This document shows, one piece after another, positions 12,946-24,600 of a DNA stretch of 64,000 nucleotides. This DNA is from Tenebrio molitor. Its lineage: Eukaryota; Arthropoda; Insecta; Coleoptera; Tenebrionidae. A program made the translations under genes and the position numbers. A model generated the notes under the pieces. The model did no database searches and was not told the origin of the DNA. It saw only the letters and a program-made list of their open reading frames with translations. Each line of letters begins with the position of its first letter. Position 1 is the stretch's first letter. Where the stretch lies: the NCBI RefSeq assembly GCF_963966145.1, contig NC_091047.1, positions 19,592,001 to 19,656,000 of the forward strand, in the 5' to 3' direction.

Positions 12946-13548
12946 TCGTTGCATAAATAACTATTATGGAAGTATCAGATAAAAACAGGTTAAATTTCTA
13001 ACAATGGTTTGATTTCACAACGTATAACAGAAAATAAAATATCGCTTTCCTTAAGTTGTTTATTTTTTCATTTTTCCAAAAACTGGTTCTTATTGACACC
13101 ATCTTGACACTAGTCTACGTTGAATCTTTCAAGTTGGAATCAAGGTGACAAAGTAAATCTTGAGCTTTGAATAGCAACAATAATACAATGAAATAAAAAA
13201 TAATGAAGTTTATTAAAAAAAAAATTAAATAAAACCAAAATAAAGCTAATGTATAAAAATATTTTCATCAACTGTACTTTTATATAAACTAAAATAAATT
13301 ACATAAAAATTGATGATCTTTCACAATGTCCATTTAAAATTTATATTTGAATTTTACATTACTATTTGCAAAAAAGCGCAAAACACATGATTCATGCATT
13401 TACTCTAGGTACTTAACATTTATATACATTTACTGAGGTATTCTGAATTTGGATAGTACAATAAATAAAAAGTCATGTTTAATATAATTACAATCACACA
13501 AAAATATAAAGAATTAATGTACACGATTATAAAACAACTTCCACCATC

Positions 13549-14364
13549 TTACTCTGCTGATATGCTCGAACTTGGTGAAGACCTATCGCGTTTGTTCTTT
13601 TTGTTCTTCAACTTGTCCTTCTTCTTTGAAGAGTTGGAGTGACTACTGGACACAGAATCCGCTGGCGAGGAACTATTGGAATGATCCTGAAGCAAATCCC
13701 TCAAGCTCGACAAGTCGTCATCCTCCGCTTCAATTTCGACGTTCGACGTGTCGACAGGTTTCACTTCGCCCGACTTCTTAGGAGTGCCGCCGCCTGAAAA
13801 CTGTCTCTAAAAAAATTTCCAATGCAAATGCACCCAGTTACTTTTCGACTTTTTGTTTCCGTTGCGTTTCTTTTTCTTCCCACGCTTGTTCCCTGAGTTC
13901 CAGTCCATGTCGTCTTCATCGTCGCTCGGGACGCCGCTGAAGGTCGTGTTCTCCCTTTCTTTGCTACTGCTGCTGGCCACTCGCCTCGTCGCGTTCCTGA
14001 ACCTGTTCCGCCCCATTCCCATGCAGGCTTCCAAGTGCGGCGCGAACCTCGTCGCTGCCACTGCCCGATCACAGTTCGGGCACACGCAGTCTTGGGTCTT
14101 TTTCACGTCATGCTGGGCGAAAATGTCGACGTCGTTGCTCTCGTCGTCGTCGGCGTCGTCCTCTTCCATTTCGATTTCGTACGAGTTGGTTTTATACTTT
14201 CGGTGGAGGTCAAAGATTATGCCTAAAGTGAGCTCGTCAATTACATTGTTCAGGAAACTCTCTACCGAGGTACGTAATACTTCTTTGTTTGTGACTAGTT
14301 CGTGAAAATCTTTCGCCAGTTTCGACAAAATCTGCTTGTCGTCTAGTTTTTGCGATTTCGACAT
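13549..14364 (-). CDS. Sgf11: SAGA-associated factor 11 (ataxin-7-like 3 homologue)
   Basis: Exons on the minus strand: 14364-13842 and 13793-13549, joined in phase 1 across a 48-base GT-AG intron (255 residues). The start is the ATG at 14364; the frame extends upstream only through a non-ATG codon. Sgf11 belongs to the deubiquitinase module of the SAGA coactivator, which removes ubiquitin from histone H2B in the nucleus. The N-terminal helical region (about residues 8-58) is the part that packs against Sus1/ENY2 in known structures. After an acidic linker comes the Sgf11 zinc finger, CPNCDRAVAATRFAPHLEAC, with ligands C95, C98, H110 and C114. The C-terminus is Ser/Lys-rich, low-complexity and basic. 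The length lies between the Drosophila (about 196) and human (about 347) proteins. It is head-to-head with CFAP36. Identification is firm. Confidence 0.95.
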
Positions 14365-15527
14365 TTCTGTCAATATTCAAAAGTACCGCTATTTTTTGTT
14401 AATGCCAATATTATAACCTATAAATTTGGAGGTTCTAATCACTTCGGGGTGAACACATCTTACTAAGTTATCACAATTTTTAAACGTATAGGATTGTAAT
14501 TTCACGATAAATACGGCTCGGACAATTAGGAGTGCTTGGTTCTCCAATTATTTCCCCATTGTTGATAAATGCTTTTAGTAACCAACTTTGCGTTGGCTAC
14601 ACTGGAGCAGCAGTTTCGCAGTTTCGTACCAACACTTGAGTTGAGATTTTAACCTGGCGCTAAAATTAAAAATTTAAAGCAATAAAACATATTTTTTTGC
14701 GAGATTTTATGTCGATATAATCACATATTGTAGTGTTTTATAATAACGTGATATCATTTAAATTTATAATTAAAGTAGGCCATGACTGGCATGATTGGCA
14801 ACGCTGTTGACAACTTGATTTGAATGGTCAAAATGACGCTTCAAAATTCAATACAAAATATGTAACGGCAAGTTAACAGTTGTATTAATCCGTGGTTGTA
14901 TTCAAGCCGGGGGAGAACACTTTCTAGGATTGTCAATAGAACTGTATTATTTACTAGTGCAGTTCTTTTAAATTAAAAAAACAGAGTTGCCAATCTAATT
15001 TAAAAGTCATAGCCTACTTTAATTATAAATTTAAATGATCTCACGGTAGTAAATTTTCCATAAACACATGTCCAGTGTCTGTTCTTTTAAAAATGTATGT
15101 TTCTTAATTTCTTCAGAAGAAACAAAGTTTGGATTAACTGAAGTTCCATTTACTCTGTCTCTTTTATAATTTCTAAGTTCCGTCTAAATTCACAAAGCAA
15201 CTTGTTAGCCTTCTATATATTTTTTTTTATTCAAAGACAAATCATCCCTCGAGACATGTTAACTTTAGGATAAAAACGTCTCAAAATATTTTTGTTCTTT
15301 ACTTTGTTCGGTATTTATTCGTTAATTTCTCCTGTCATAGGACGTTATTTACAATAAACGTGGCAGCAACAACAATAGTAACGAGACGCACCATGGTTTT
15401 GATATTTAGTTTCCATGGATACATGGATGAACACAAAAATGACCTGCAGTAAACTCGAATTTATCGTTTCGCGTGCAACATATCACTTTTAATTGGTGTT
15501 TGAAGAAGAACAGAAGGAACGTCACAA
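14365..15527. promoter_or_regulatory. Head-to-head intergenic region between Sgf11 and CFAP36
   Basis: The two start codons point away from each other across 1.16 kb, so this interval must hold both promoters and 5' UTRs. A 299-bp inverted-repeat element (14747-15045) sits in its middle. No specific promoter motif can be assigned by eye. Confidence 0.6.
14747..15045. mobile_element. 299-bp MITE with 40-bp inverted ends, between Sgf11 and CFAP36
   Basis: The left end CGTGATATCATTTAAATTTA continues through TAATTAAAGTAGGCCATGAC. The right end is its inverse with two mismatches. Inner inverted segments (ATTGGCAAC and GTTGCCAAT) extend the foldback. No coding capacity. Confidence 0.85.
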
Positions 15528-17040
15528 ATGGAAGACGAAAACTCTTGGGTGTTCGACTCTTTGGTGGCCTTCTTAAACGGGCCGATCTGGAGTGCGCCAT
15601 TGGACAGCTTCATCGAGGAAAAGTCGCTAAGTATGTACTTTTTCGCAGACAATAATCCGTCACTCAAGTGTTAACGTTGCAGTCTTCGAACCCAATGTCA
15701 CCGAAAATGGCGAATACAAGATCATATTTGACGAATTCAAAAATCTGGTGAGTTTTTGAGATCTTAGCAGCAACGTAACGCAAAACAGGTCGATTTTATG
15801 TTGGGAAACTTCATGGAAGACATCGGGATCACTCCCGAACAGTTCGAGGACGCCTGCAACAAAGGGCACACGTACCCAATCAATTTCAACCACGTAAATA
15901 TTTGATTTGTCTTAATTATTCATCACTAAGATCGTTACCGTTGAAGAACATCTTCGAACAAATCTGGGCCGCCAACGACTACGAAATGTTCAAGAGGATG
16001 ATGACGCAAAGAAACGTGGAGCTTCAGCTGCAAGCGTTGGAACTGATCGAACAGAAATACGGAATCACTCCGGAGTCGTTCGTTCCGCAGAAAAAGGGCA
16101 AAGTGGAAGCTTCGGTCACCATCGAAAAATCTTCCACTTTCGAGAAAGAGATCATGGACGAAGTTGCCAAGTTAATCCGGTTGGGTTTCCACAATTTGAG
16201 TTAATTTACCTCGTTTTAGGAATTTTCCCAAAGAAGAAGCGTCATCTGGCGAGGATCAGGTGCAATACATTCAAGAAGAACGGCAGATCCTCGAGAAGAC
16301 TTTAAAAGAGACGAAAGGTTTGTTCGGGGTTGTTTGAGGTCGCTGACTGTCAACTAACTTTCAGAGAAAACTTCACCGGTGAAAGTGGAAAGTGAAAATG
16401 ACAAGAAAAAGACAGACGCGGTCAAAACAGAAACAACCGCTGAAATTAATTACGACAAAAAGCCGGCCAATACTGAGGTACAAACTTTTTGGGCAAAACA
16501 TTAAAATGTCTGAGTGTCTTTTCACGCCTCGTGTAATTATTGCCCTCGCTGCACGCAGTAGACTTACACACGTGATGAAAAGATGATTTTAATCCCATCA
16601 TATAACACACCATTTTGATGAATTTTACTTTTTCATTGTTTACTCTTGTGGCGTAAAAATGAATTTTCGAAAAATTCTCGCTGTATCTTTTAGTTTTCAA
16701 GATGCCCTTTGCCATTTAAAATGCTTAGTATGTATTTTTTAGTAGATTTTATTTTTTGACTTGGATCGTTTGACAGATCAACGCCGTGGAGCTGATGAAG
16801 CGTCAAGAGTATCTGCGCGCCCAGAGAGACAAACTAGTGGCGTTGAAGAAAGAAGTGCGAAAGAAACACTTGGGGGCCGAAAGCACTTCGAAGGACAAGA
16901 GCAAGATCCGCCCCAAGTCGGCCAAAGCAGCCGAGGCGGTGTTGTCCGGCGAGAAGGCGACGATCGAGCCTCAGCAGCTACAGCTCCGCAAGGCCCTGGC
17001 CGGGAGGCTGAAGACCGAGGTGGTGGCGAACAAAATATAA
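15528..17040 (+). CDS. CFAP36: Cilia- and flagella-associated protein 36 (BART-like domain, CCDC104)
   Basis: Seven exons: 15528-15630, 15683-15747, 15789-15871, 15931-16170, 16220-16317, 16365-16477, 16777-17040, all GT-AG and in phase, giving 321 residues. The N-terminal BART-like domain (about residues 1-125) starts MEDENSWVFDSLVAFLNGPI and contains the conserved block around MFKRMMTQRNVELQLQALEL. In vertebrates this domain binds the GTP-bound small GTPase ARL3, which releases lipidated cargo in cilia. The rest is charged and coiled-coil-like, ending in the family's RQEYLRAQRDKLVALKKEVR region. The human protein is about 342 residues. The third donor is GTACCC after 15871: it restores ...KGHTSLPL, as in the family, whereas the GT at 15894 would break the frame. 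Intron 6 carries a palindromic repeat. In an insect, expression is expected mainly in ciliated sensory neurons or testis (inference). Confidence 0.95.
16478..16776 (+). other. CFAP36 intron 6 with a palindromic repeat
   Basis: This 299-base intron is much longer than the gene's other introns (41-59 bases). A foldback repeat at 16514-16587 and its tail account for much of the extra length. Confidence 0.75.
16514..16587. repeat. Palindromic repeat with CTCGTGTAATTATTGCCCTC core
   Basis: The left arm TGTCTTTTCACGCCTCGTGT is partly mirrored by the right arm (ACACACGTGATGAAAAGATGA). The core GTGTA-TTATTGCCCTCGCTGC and the downstream ATCATATAA segment recur at 21433-21523 and its tail. This marks one interspersed family. 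Confidence 0.7.
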
Positions 17041-18673
17041 CTCCTTTTCACTTATATTTATTACCTAAATATAACGAGTACATTTTTACAATTTCTTTTA
17101 AAAACATTAATTTATTACAAATTAAAAGGATAAATAGAAAATGGCTTTTGTTGTTTTTAAAAAACTTATACACGGCTTGTATAAAAAATATCATAAGGCT
17201 GCCATCTTGCGTAATAAATGGTGGAAGTGAGCGGAAGCTGCAGGAACGGCGGGGTTCGTGCAACTTCCGGATTCGGGTGTTGGGAAGAATATATTCGCTC
17301 GTCTCTTGTACGCCGGATGTTGTTCTTATGTTACTAGAGCTTAATCTAATAGTTTGATGAGATGTTTAACTGTAAGATGTAGTTGAGCGAACATACGAAA
17401 TTAAAATATCAGTAGTATGTACAGAGATGTTTGATATATCCACATTACGAAATGAGGAACGAGTTTTGTGTTCGAACCATTTTCTACATGCAATACTGAC
17501 GGACAAATGAATCGTGTGCCTCTATCATTAAGTAATGCAGATTAAGAAAAATGGACAAAATAAAATTTTAAATAGGAATAAACATAATTTATTCATCACA
17601 ATAATTACAAAATTAAAGTTAAGAATAAAATATTGATTTAGTCTAATCTTTAAACTTCATACTGCCACATTCTATGGAATTAATAATAATTACAATTCAT
17701 AGATTTATTTTTACACCAACACATAATGAACTAAATTTTACCTTTTTAAATAAACGTACCTCTTTTAGTGTTAAACTAAAAAGAAAACTATTAACTTAGT
17801 ATTAGGTGATATCACAATTTAAAAAATAGCGAACCTGACGACATAACAGTACGAAGTATTATACAATCTAAGCACTCCAATGACACTACACGCACTTTTT
17901 TTAGACGATATATTCGATACTATATGCTATCTACTATCTAGATATAATAACTTAGTCTACATTTAAATTCACATCGTTCTCTAGAACTTATGCAATAACA
18001 TTATGAATACCATCATAATCGTTATTTATCTTTGATTGTGTATTAGAAACGTCATTTATTTCTAAATTGCCACACAATTTCCGAGCAGAAAAATGTATGA
18101 TAAGTTTGAAGTAAACTACACGGCCAACGTTCGTAACGTACGAACCAAAGATAAAAGACTCGTTTCGTCCCTTAAAACTTTCAAATTTTGACATAAAACC
18201 TGACGAAATTATTTACAGCATTTTCCATAAAAATATAACTTTTTATTTCAAGAGACAGGAAATATGTTTCATAAATAACTAGATTTTTTAGAAAAACCCT
18301 AATTCATCATGTACATGGAATTGAATTACTTTCATTTTTTAAATCTGCTGATTTGCAAATTGTACAATACAACCCAGGAATTTTATACAAAAGGAAGTTA
18401 AAAAAGTTGTGCTTTTGACAGCCGCGCGGCTGTGGTAAGACAATGTTTGTGTTGGAACAGTTCATTCTTGATCAGAACAAACCACTCCGTCTTTTGATAT
18501 ACTTATTAACGTTATCTGTTTCACAACTTGGATTATTTTTGAACTGTATTGAGAAACACAGCACCGGTTTCAATAATTGACCGTTCATACATTCACACAC
18601 ATCACTATGAGATCACACTTGGTCGCACGTCACTCCAGTTTGTGCCGCACTCACCTGAAGTTTGATAGCTCGA
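17041..18673. other. Convergent 3' regions of CFAP36 and PP4R3
   Basis: This AT-rich stretch lies between the two stop codons. It should contain the CFAP36 3' UTR (an AATAAA lies at about 17213) and the long 3' UTR of the minus-strand phosphatase gene. No reading frame or mobile element was recognised. Confidence 0.6.
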
Positions 18674-21600
18674 CTATGACAGCCTCGGCCTTTTATTTAC
18701 GTCGCCGTTCTCCTCGTCCTCTTCGTCTGAATCTCCTCCTTCGTAATCCACCAAGCCCTGAAACAAATTTATTTCGTCAAATGTACACACTCGGCGTCAA
18801 TACAACTTTTCTTTTACAAGTGCTTACAAAATCACGAGCTTATATTCAAATATAAATATTTATCAAATGTCTTTTTATTTCCGAGTCCTCGCGAGATGTA
18901 TTCAAAAATAAGTTCCGTAATCGGTGTGTGGGATTAAATTGGAGCCATGAAACGCAGCAAATTTAGAAAATAGTGGGGCCGATGATGGAACCTTGCGATA
19001 CGCCAAAGGACACTGGAAGAGGTGATATGGGTTGTTGGAAATTACGGTTGGAATAATTTGTAAGATATGGGATCATTAAATTTAGGTCAGGATGAATTTA
19101 TCTATCACTGACAATTTGCGAGAAACGGAGTCTGATGCATTTATGGTTGCATATCAAGGATCATAACGGGCGTTAAAAAAAAACTTGTAGTCAAGCAGAC
19201 CGTGGTTTTCTCTTTTGTAGGTCCTTTTTTCAGCTGGTATTCCTTCAGACTTCCTTTTCACTTTGTGGAGCCTAGAAATAAGAACTAGAGGACCAACGTG
19301 AAGTTAGTTTATGTATGAGCTGAAGCTAGTAACAATCAAAACTAGAGCTCTTAAGGCCACCATAGACGATCAGTTCAGAGGTTTGTCTGCGAGGATGCCT
19401 CACCACACAGACCACATCCGAACGTTGGATCCGGTCCGCAGGTTCAATGTCCATAAACGGTACGACATTTCATTTGCCCAGACCCATCTGAAGATAAATC
19501 TGACAGTATATGGTGCTCTTTACCCCACCAACTTTTCGTTCAGTGGTGCCATCCTCATTCTATGGGATTTTGTGGATGGATCGGGAATCGAAAGTGACTC
19601 TTTCCCTCGCGTCTACATGATTTTAATGTATATTAAATTATTAATTTAAAGTCAAAAAAGGTGTCGCACTTAGAAAACCAGAAAAACAATCGTTCATTAT
19701 TCAACGAACTGTTTTTTGCAACAACAAAACATTCACACCACTGCTTGTCCACTAAATAAATGACATTTGACGTCTATAGTTTGACAGTTTATGGAACAAC
19801 GCCGTATGCTAACCGAAACGAGCACCACTCCACTTGACAACAGATATTTTCGAACATACATTAGAAAATGACACCTAGATGATGGTAGCACTGACACTTA
19901 TTGTAACTATTGTGCAGCTTACTCTTTTGAATAGTTGCGACTTGGCCTCATTTGGTATAGGTGTCGCTGGCTGCTGCACTCCCGCGTTGGCGTTGTTATT
20001 AAGCACGGTCGGCTTTTGCGACGAATTATTATTTATCTTGGGCCCATTAGCCTCCGGTTTCTTGTCGATTATTTTCCCTATACTGTCCAAGTCGGTGTCG
20101 ATCTTTTTCGTTAAAATGTCATTGGTACTAGGCAACACTGACTCCGCTTCGTCGAAATCGTCATCCTCGTTGAACCACATCTCTTCCTCCTCTTCCATCT
20201 GACGCTGATCCCTTCGATATCGACTGTTCCTCAATATTGACGGAACCCTGATTTAAAAAAAAGTAATATTAATTAAAAAAAAAAAAAAACCAAAACGACT
20301 CACCCGTCCAAACTGTTTCTCTCCCTGTCCTTCAACTTGTCCTGGTGCTGATCGTACCTCAACTTCAGCGCCTTGAACGTTTGTACATAACAAATATTGT
20401 CCAGCGACTTTCCGTAATTCTCCACAACGTGCGAACAAAGCGTCTTGATGTCTTCGAGTTTGATGAATTCAAACATTTCGATGATGGCCGAGTCCAGCAA
20501 GTTGTATCGACCTTTGTTTCGAACGAACGCGTCCACAACGGGAGAGAAAAGGTTACCTTTGATAATGTACCTATTGTAAAATTCGTCCTTCAGAGCTATT
20601 AATTTTCGCATAAACCTTAGGGCGCACAAAACCAGAAACTTGTGAGTCGACTTCATCAGTACCAATATCCGACGCAGCAAGTCCTTGTTAAGGATGCAAT
20701 TCTTTATGTGATACGTGTGATGTTCTACGCAGAAAGATAACAATTCTAAAATTAATCCCAACAATTGTACGCTTCGGTAATCCTCTTTTTGAGGTTCGTC
20801 GTGTGCCGTGTTTTCCAAAAGAGGAGCTGAAATGATAATTACTGTCGAACGTTTAAAGAGCTGCTGACAATCTTTACCTATTAAAATTTGGACGCTATGT
20901 TTGTAGAAGAAATTGAGAAAATCCGTCTTCTCCGATTTATTAACGGAAGCCAACATGTTCTCGGGGTCCAACAGAATTCTCAACACGCCCATGAGCTGCA
21001 CCGCTCCTCCCAATTCGGGATCTGTGTCGCAGATCATCTGCTCTATGATTATGTTAAGCAGCATTTGGTCCTAAAAATAATACACATAAAATTCAACATT
21101 CAACCAATTACACACTTAAGTAACAATGTATCAAAACGGGCGTTGCATAAAGCGTTATTTTAGTCCCACAAAAAGGAGGAATAAAGTAGTACAACTGGTG
21201 GTCCGTTGGGATTATAACCGATTAAGTTACTTTATTGATAGTGACATTGTTACGTTGACATGATGTGTCAAAACAACAATAAAGTAATTTATGAATAGGA
21301 AAATTAATACAGTACAAAATATTTATTTCATATTAATATTTACATTCATGTTACCACCTCTATTGAATAACAACGTCTCTTTTACGATTAGACGCATTAG
21401 GTCGTGCAAAATATAGCATCTATACCACGGAACTATAAAGTGCATTTTCATCCCTCGTGTACTTATTGCCCTCGCTGCGCTCGTGCAATAAATTTACACT
21501 CCGGATGGACAGATGCACTTTAGTCTTTCGCCATATAATATACTATTATTTTACAATTTGGAGAATCTTGTTCCACACTTTCGTATACTTGCACGTTTCT

Positions 21601-24600
21601 TGCTCGATTTGCTACAGAATACAGAAAATACAAAATGAACTTCTGGTAAAATACTTGACAGCGCTTCATTATCACTTTCACCACCGTATTCAATCATTTT
21701 ATGGAAATAATTGTAAAGGAACTAACGTGCACACCTCAACATGGACAGCTTTTGACTTTTAGGTGGTTACCTAAGTTACGCAGTGACAATAATCCATCTC
21801 GTCAAGTTTATTTTTTTCTTATTAATTGTGCGTGTAAATTTCCTACTTGCAAAAAAAGTAATGCTTTATACAGACGTATTGCATAAATCATTTCTATATC
21901 TCAGTCACGATGGAACCGTCATACTTTTCGATTGTCATTTTACTTTGAAAAACAGCCCTTTAACGCACAAGTACGAAAACAAGTTTTCTTTTCGTACCAG
22001 TGAGAAGAGAAATTTATAAGATAAACAACCAAATCAAACTTTATTGAAATCTTGGAAACACATTAATAATTCAGAGCGTTGTTTGCAAACAAACAATAAA
22101 AACAAACTTTCATTACCTTAGTTAGAATAATTTATTACTTGGTTTGATTACGAATTCAGAATCTGACGTACTTTGCCATAGTTGTTACACAACTAATTAC
22201 TCAAGGATACGCTACATTTTTATATGATGCTTTTAACATGATAATTATGCACTTTTCACACTAGTATTAAGGCTGTATGACACGATGCTAAATTTTGTAG
22301 AAAATTTGTTACAAAATGAGAGAGGACCAATGAACGATCAGGATCTGACAAAGACAGACTATGATCCTGATCATTCATTGGTCCTGATCGAGAGTCTCTC
22401 TCATTTTCTAACAAGCTTTATAGATAATTCTGATGCTGGCGCGTTTTCGCATTCAATTCTTATTCCAGTATACACAAACGACTATATGTATAACATGTAT
22501 CTCCAATCATTTAATTAAATTCAAAACTGTCGCAATCTTTATCACGATGTCAACCTTCACTTTGTAATTGTGTTTTTTTTTATGGAAGCCATACCACATA
22601 CATAATGGGAAGAAACAAAAAGCGAAACTGGACAAATTGGAACTTTCATTTAATATATTTCTTGTGACCACATTCACTTCTGGATTCATATTTAATGACA
22701 TTAGTAATATATTTTACAAGTAAAATAAACTGTTGATTGCATCAACGCGTTTCGCGAACCGCGTCCAACAATTCATCAACAGTATCTGGCGACTTTTCAC
22801 CATTTAATTTATATCTCATTCTAAATTAATTCGCACTTACGTGCTAACTGCGGCGCCAGTTTCGTGTCAACACGACAATATTATCATTACGTAAAAACTG
22901 CAAATTTTTCTCACTACAACTATGAATTCAAACGTATAGTTTGCAACACATGTTGGATCCTAATACATTTTAGATTAACGTGTATAGTCCTACAGAAACT
23001 CTAGTGGAACCCGACTTTGGTCGTAAATTTATGTTTGTCACTTGAAAAATAGAATTTTATGCTGCAGCAATAATCCTACTAATAAATGCTAATGAGGGTT
23101 GTCAGTTTGGGGTTCGCAATGTTCGCTTCAAGCAGGGATGTTACAGGTAGTCGTAGTTGTATTTATGACAAAGGTTATTACTTGATAATAAAATCTTATT
23201 CTTCGGTTGTTGTTGGTAAATTTACAACCAAAGTCGAATTCCACTAGAGTTTCTGTAGGACTATACGTTAACTGTGCGTATTTTAAACGTTAACGTAAGT
23301 TGGCAGATGTGTTCGGTTAGAATTTTTCACATTTTTGTGCATTTATTTTTTAGATCTAACACGTTCGATCCCAATTTCCTCAACAACGTGATCATTTGAC
23401 AACTTTCACCGCATTATCTTCTTTCCTTGAACTTGGTACATTTTTCGATCGACAACAACCAAAAAAAATATAAACACGTATTAAAAACGCATTGAAGCCT
23501 TTAAAGTGTCAACGAACCCAGTTTGCATAGTAATGAAGGTCGATCCTAGCAACCAAACTATTTAATTAATGATTTTTGTTCTGTGTGATTGTAATGCCAA
23601 CACAAAGTTATTTCAATCCTGGTTTGAAATTTTCCGGTACTATAACTCCAATCGCAACAATTATTGTGGTGTGTGTAGTTCTGCACGCTTATGTTGTATC
23701 TTTAAGTTACTGTTTCAAGGTAGTTCATCTGGTTTTAAGTTATGCACGTCTGATGTAAATTAATGTGGATTCGGAGTAATTTATGCTAATGTCGACTTGT
23801 AACCTAATTTTGAAAAGGTTTCCTGTTGTCCTTTAGCCAGGTCGTTCGCTACATCCTGTTCATCCTGCACATGAATCGTTATTATGTACAGTAATTATTA
23901 TTGATTCTGGCCCACACGCGGTAAATATGTTGCTTAGTGAAAAACATTATTAATTATATCTTTTCAAATCGTGATTTGACCTTTGTTGCATAAAATGACT
24001 GAATGGGTTTGTTTCATTTCTTACTTTAATAAATTTAAATTTGTGGTGTTTTCAATTGTTAAATATGTATTACATATCAATGAAATTTTTTTATTGGACT
24101 ATAGTTTTTTAATATTTGCCAGCAACATTTAATGACGGAAAAAAAGGAGGAAATAAAGAATTGCAAGGAGAAATTTTTTTTTTTAAAAGCCGGAATTTCG
24201 GTTGCGAGTAAAAAGTTTGCAATTGGAGCTAGATTTTAAAGAAATCCAAATTAATGTTTTAAATTCCTCTTTAAATAATAGTTATGTATTTATTATACAA
24301 GACGATAAAATTGTATTTTATCTTCGAGCGTTTTTTAGCGTCGAGGGGTTAGTCGCTTTTATTTTATTTTACGGCCTTGAGTTGTTTCTTGTTCATATAC
24401 AGGTGTGCCGAAAATGGCGCGTTCACTACTTATTACCTTATCGAGGATGTTTAAATGTACACTTCTATTAAAAAAAAAGCGTACCGGTAGTGAGCACAAT
24501 TTTGGCTAGATTGTCATATTGTAAACCTATCTTTTATTTGTTGTTACTTAGAAACATGTAACAAAACCCGTGCTGATAGCTGGATTTTATCGATGTATTT

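Larger units (their letters stand above)
10140..13548. other. Convergent intergenic region with MITEs
   Basis: This lies between the 3' end of the receptor gene and the 3' end of Sgf11. It must hold both 3' UTRs. It contains inverted-repeat elements (10511-10690, 10826-11066), a short palindrome (11433-11480) and two related hairpins (12597-12648, 12830-12945). TTTATT at about 13209 would read AATAAA on the minus strand and could be the Sgf11 polyadenylation signal. No gene was recognised. Confidence 0.7.

Noticed and set aside
15872..15930. Donor at 15894 for CFAP36 exon 3
   Set aside because: It would leave a 37-base intron and break the reading frame; the donor at 15872 keeps the frame and restores the conserved HTS residues.
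19311..19649. 112-codon plus-strand frame in a PP4R3 intron
   Set aside because: No recognisable domain, no splice context and no family resemblance; probably mobile-element debris or chance.
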